Positions 62,209 to 64,000 of a DNA stretch of 64,000 nucleotides are shown piece by piece. Source of the stretch: SIG223 sp964442785 (lineage in GTDB: Bacteria; Bacillota_I; Bacilli_A; RFN20; DUOF01); the NCBI GenBank assembly GCA_964442785.1, contig CAYTZW010000001.1, positions 1 through 64,000 of the forward strand, given 5' to 3'. The notes beneath the pieces are model-generated. The model was not told the DNA's origin, did not search any database, and was given only the letters and a program-made list of their open reading frames with translations. A program made the translations under genes and the position numbers. Within the stretch, counting starts at the first letter, position 1; each line of letters opens with the position of its first letter.

Positions 62209-62391
62209 ATGGCGGTTACAGGATTTGTTTTATCTTTAATTGGATTATTAATTTTACCAGCAGTATTTGGAATTTTAGGCTTAATCTTTTCTATTCTTGG
62301 TTTAAAACAAAAAAAGAAAAAAGGTTTAGCAACTGCAGGAATTATTATTTCTGCTTTTGATTGCGTTTGGTTTTTAATATCTCTTTTATAA
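62209..62391 (+). CDS. Small DUF4190-type membrane protein
   Basis: This 60-residue protein has two membrane segments separated by a basic loop (GLKQKKKKG). The pattern A-TGFVLSLIGL--LPAVFGILGLIFSILGL followed by GLATAGIIISA is typical of DUF4190 proteins. Function unknown. AAAGGAGAAG precedes the ATG and a terminator follows. Confidence 0.8.
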   Translation: MAVTGFVLSLIGLLILPAVFGILGLIFSILGLKQKKKKGLATAGIIISAFDCVWFLISLL

Positions 62392-62410
62392 AAATTGAAA
62401 AACTGAACAA

Positions 62411-62445
62411 TAAAGGGAAACACTACTTTGGTGTTTCTTTTTTTT
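62411..62445 (+). terminator. Terminator of the DUF4190-type gene
   Basis: GAAACAC (62417-62423) pairs with GTGTTTC (62431-62437), then a T8 run. Confidence 0.9.
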
Positions 62446-62456
62446 GTAAACAATAC

Positions 62457-62509
62457 TTTACATATAAACAGAACCATAGTATAATGAAAATGTAAATAAA
62501 ACTTTACAT
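62457..62509 (+). promoter_or_regulatory. Promoter and putative operator of the membrane protein-XRE pair
   Basis: -35 TTTACA (62457-62462), 17 bases, -10 TATAAT (62480-62485). The motif TTTACAT occurs at the -35 and again as an inverted pair ATGTAAA (62490-62496) and TTTACAT (62503-62509) around the transcription start. The second gene encodes an XRE repressor, so autoregulation through these sites is likely. Confidence 0.7.
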
Positions 62510-62520
62510 AGGAGGCTATT

Positions 62521-62841
62521 ATGGAAAAAGAAGAAATTTTACAAAGAAACAGCAAAAAAAATCCAATAGGAGAAATGGAACAAAGTAAGATTAATAAAAG
62601 TAATTGGATAGCAGTTATTAGTGCGGCAACAGTAGCGATAATCTTTATGATAGTTGAAGGATTACAAAAGCATTATTCCGCGATTTATGCACTAGCAACT
62701 GTTTGTTATGTGTGGGCGAGTGTTTTCTATTTTTTACAATACTTTATTGCTAAAAGACCAAAAGGAGTTTTAATAGGAGCTTTTTTACACAGCTTAGCAG
62801 CAATTATTATGTTAATATTTTACATTTTAAGGTGTTTATAG
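62521..62841 (+). CDS. Small membrane protein paired with an XRE regulator (DUF6442-like)
   Basis: This 106-residue protein has a charged N-terminus (about 1-28) and then three membrane segments. The start pattern EKEEILQRNSKKNPIGEMEQ is familiar from small proteins often encoded directly before a short HTH regulator. The stop is adjacent to the next ATG, so the two are coupled. Function unknown. Confidence 0.75.
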   Translation: MEKEEILQRNSKKNPIGEMEQSKINKSNWIAVISAATVAIIFMIVEGLQKHYSAIYALATVCYVWASVFYFLQYFIAKRPKGVLIGAFLHSLAAIIMLIFYILRCL

Positions 62842-63051
62842 ATGAATAAAGAATTAATATTAAAAAATCATTTAAGAGAGAAAAGGACCGAAAAAAAGAT
62901 ATCACAAGAAGAACTTGCTAAAATGGTTAGTACTACAAGACAAACTATAATTGCTATTGAAAAAGGTCTTTTTAATCCTTCTGCAAAACTGGCACTTTTA
63001 TTGTGTGTAGCCTTAGATTGTCAATTTGAAGATTTATTTTACTTTGAATAA
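62842..63051 (+). CDS. Small XRE-family transcriptional regulator
   Basis: This 69-residue protein is an HTH with little else: REKRTEKKISQEELAKMV, then STTRQTIIAIEKG and the C-terminal CVALDCQFEDLFYFE. It likely represses its own operon with the membrane protein gene. A terminator follows at once. Confidence 0.92.
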   Translation: MNKELILKNHLREKRTEKKISQEELAKMVSTTRQTIIAIEKGLFNPSAKLALLLCVALDCQFEDLFYFE

Positions 63052-63072
63052 GAGCAACATTTTGCTCTTTTT
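63047..63072 (+). terminator. Terminator of the membrane protein-XRE operon
   Basis: AAGAGCAA and TTTGCTCTT arms around a short loop, then T6. It overlaps the stop codon of the regulator. Confidence 0.9.
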
Positions 63073-63125
63073 TCGTGCTTATTTATAATAAAAGTGATAA
63101 AATATCAAAAACAAGAGGTGAAATT

Positions 63126-64000
63126 ATGGCAAAGAAGTTTTATGTAACAACTCCTATTTATTATCCAAGTGGAAGATTGCATATTGGAAATACGTATACT
63201 ACGGTAATTGCGGATTGTATTAAAAGATATAAAAAGTTAAAAGGATATGATGTTTTCTTTTTAACAGGTACTGATGAACACGGTGAAAAAATTGAAGTAA
63301 AAGCTAAAGAAGCTGGAAAAACTCCGATTGAATTTGTTGATGAAATTGTCGAGAATACTAAAAAGTTATGGAAAAGACTAGGAATTGAATATGATGATTT
63401 TATAAGAACAACAGAAGAAAGACACGAGAAAATCGCTCAAAAAATATTTTCTAAATTTTTAGCACAAGGCGATATTTATAAAGGTTCTTATATGGGCAAT
63501 TATTGTCGAAGTTGTGAGTCTTATTGGACAGACACTCAAGTTGGAGAAGAACACACTTGTCCTGATTGTGGCAAGCATACTGAAGTTAAAGAAGAAGAAG
63601 CTTATTTCTTTAAGATGAATAAATACGCTCCTTGGTTGATTAATTATTATAAAGAAAATCCTTCTTTTATTTATCCAGAAGCAAGAACTAACGAAATGTT
63701 AAATAACTTTTTATTACCAGGATTAAATGATTTATGTGTTTCTCGTTCTACTATAAAATGGGGAATTCCTGTTAAAGAAGACCCAAAACACGTAATATAT
63801 GTTTGGATTGATGCTTTGACTAACTATATAACTGCTTTAGGATATGACAGTGAAGATGATTCTAAATTCCAAGAATTTTGGCAAAATCCTGATTGTGAAG
63901 TACTCCATTTAATGAGTAAAGAAATTGTTAGATTTCACACAATTTATTGGCCTATTATGTTAAAACAATTAGGTCTAAGATTACCAACTCAAATATATTC
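63126..64000 (+). CDS. metG: Methionine--tRNA ligase (5' part, cut by the window end)
   Basis: About 291 residues are visible. FYVTTPIYYPSGRLHIGNTY carries the HIGH-type motif (HIGN), FFLTGTDEHGEKIE follows, and a zinc knuckle has C-x2-C (CRSC) and C-x2-C (CPDC). VYVWIDALTNYI and FHTIYWPIML are also typical. The KMSKS part lies beyond the edge. GAGGTGA precedes the ATG. The place after rsmI matches Bacillus. Confidence 0.96.
   Translation, partial: MAKKFYVTTPIYYPSGRLHIGNTYTTVIADCIKRYKKLKGYDVFFLTGTDEHGEKIEVKAKEAGKTPIEFVDEIVENTKKLWKRLGIEYDDFIRTTEERHEKIAQKIFSKFLAQGDIYKGSYMGNYCRSCESYWTDTQVGEEHTCPDCGKHTEVKEEEAYFFKMNKYAPWLINYYKENPSFIYPEARTNEMLNNFLLPGLNDLCVSRSTIKWGIPVKEDPKHVIYVWIDALTNYITALGYDSEDDSKFQEFWQNPDCEVLHLMSKEIVRFHTIYWPIMLKQLGLRLPTQIY

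Noticed and set aside
1..64000. Mollicute code with TGA as tryptophan, suggested by the very AT-rich DNA and short genes
   Set aside because: TGA ends yaaA and rnmV at the expected places and conserved Trp codons are TGG.
1..64000. tRNA or rRNA genes
   Set aside because: None was found by eye in the intergenic spaces, nearly all of which are short; a covariance-model scan would be needed to exclude them fully.

Overview
The window is a contiguous piece of a very AT-rich chromosome of a Gram-positive (Bacillota, Bacilli-like) bacterium, centred on the replication origin. The evidence is the rpmH-oriC-dnaA-dnaN-yaaA-recF-gyrB-gyrA block near 44.0-53.2 kb, flanked by the gene orders known from Bacillus: rnpA-yidC-jag-mnmE, tatD-rnmV-ksgA, pth-mfd, rqcP-yabP-yabQ-divIC-spoIIE-tilS-ftsH on one side, and ffs-dnaX-ybaB-recR, tmk-holB-ricT-rsmI-metG on the other. 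The standard code is used: TGA is a working stop, for example in yaaA and rnmV, and Trp is TGG. YabG, YabP, YabQ and a short SpoIIE point to a spore-forming lineage or one that recently was. By inference this is a gut-type uncultured Bacilli or Erysipelotrichia-like organism; no rRNA or tRNA gene is present to settle it.

Layout. 0.3-8.4 kb, minus strand: a defence island with a DpnII-type restriction-modification operon (HTH-fused Dam methylase, DpnA-type methylase, GIY-YIG protein, DpnII endonuclease and an extra diverged DpnA paralogue). It is preceded by a 1264-residue HTH + nuclease-like protein that belongs to no defence system I can name. 8.6-24.2 kb: rlmD, an acetyltransferase, an orphan VirD4/TraG coupling protein, rpsF-ssb-rpsR, a ClpC with a decayed second ATPase domain, lysS, dusB, a lipoprotein, hslO, ftsH and tilS. 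24.3-26.6 kb: a small inserted cassette between tilS and spoIIE, bounded by a 64-bp direct repeat copied from the 3' end of spoIIE. It carries a YhcG/DUF1016-type nuclease, a decayed ORF and a small unknown gene. 26.6-44.2 kb: sporulation-associated and housekeeping genes reading away from oriC, plus a collagen-like lipoprotein and an alpha/beta hydrolase with an unusual nucleophile. 44.2-64.0 kb: oriC and the rightward arm.

Nearly all genes point away from oriC on both arms. The only head-on genes are the acetyltransferase, the coupling protein, a membrane protein and the hydrolase, all of them non-core. Three ParB-binding parS sites lie just right of oriC, in or next to serS, tadA and dnaX, but parA/parB, noc, mnmG and rsmG are not where Bacillus has them.

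The strongest candidates for something new are the 1264-residue HTH-nuclease protein next to the DpnII locus, the att-like cassette at spoIIE, the degenerate ClpC, and RBS-containing terminator hairpins in front of yabG and an acetyltransferase gene. All family assignments come from reading motifs and remembered family features; no database search was run.
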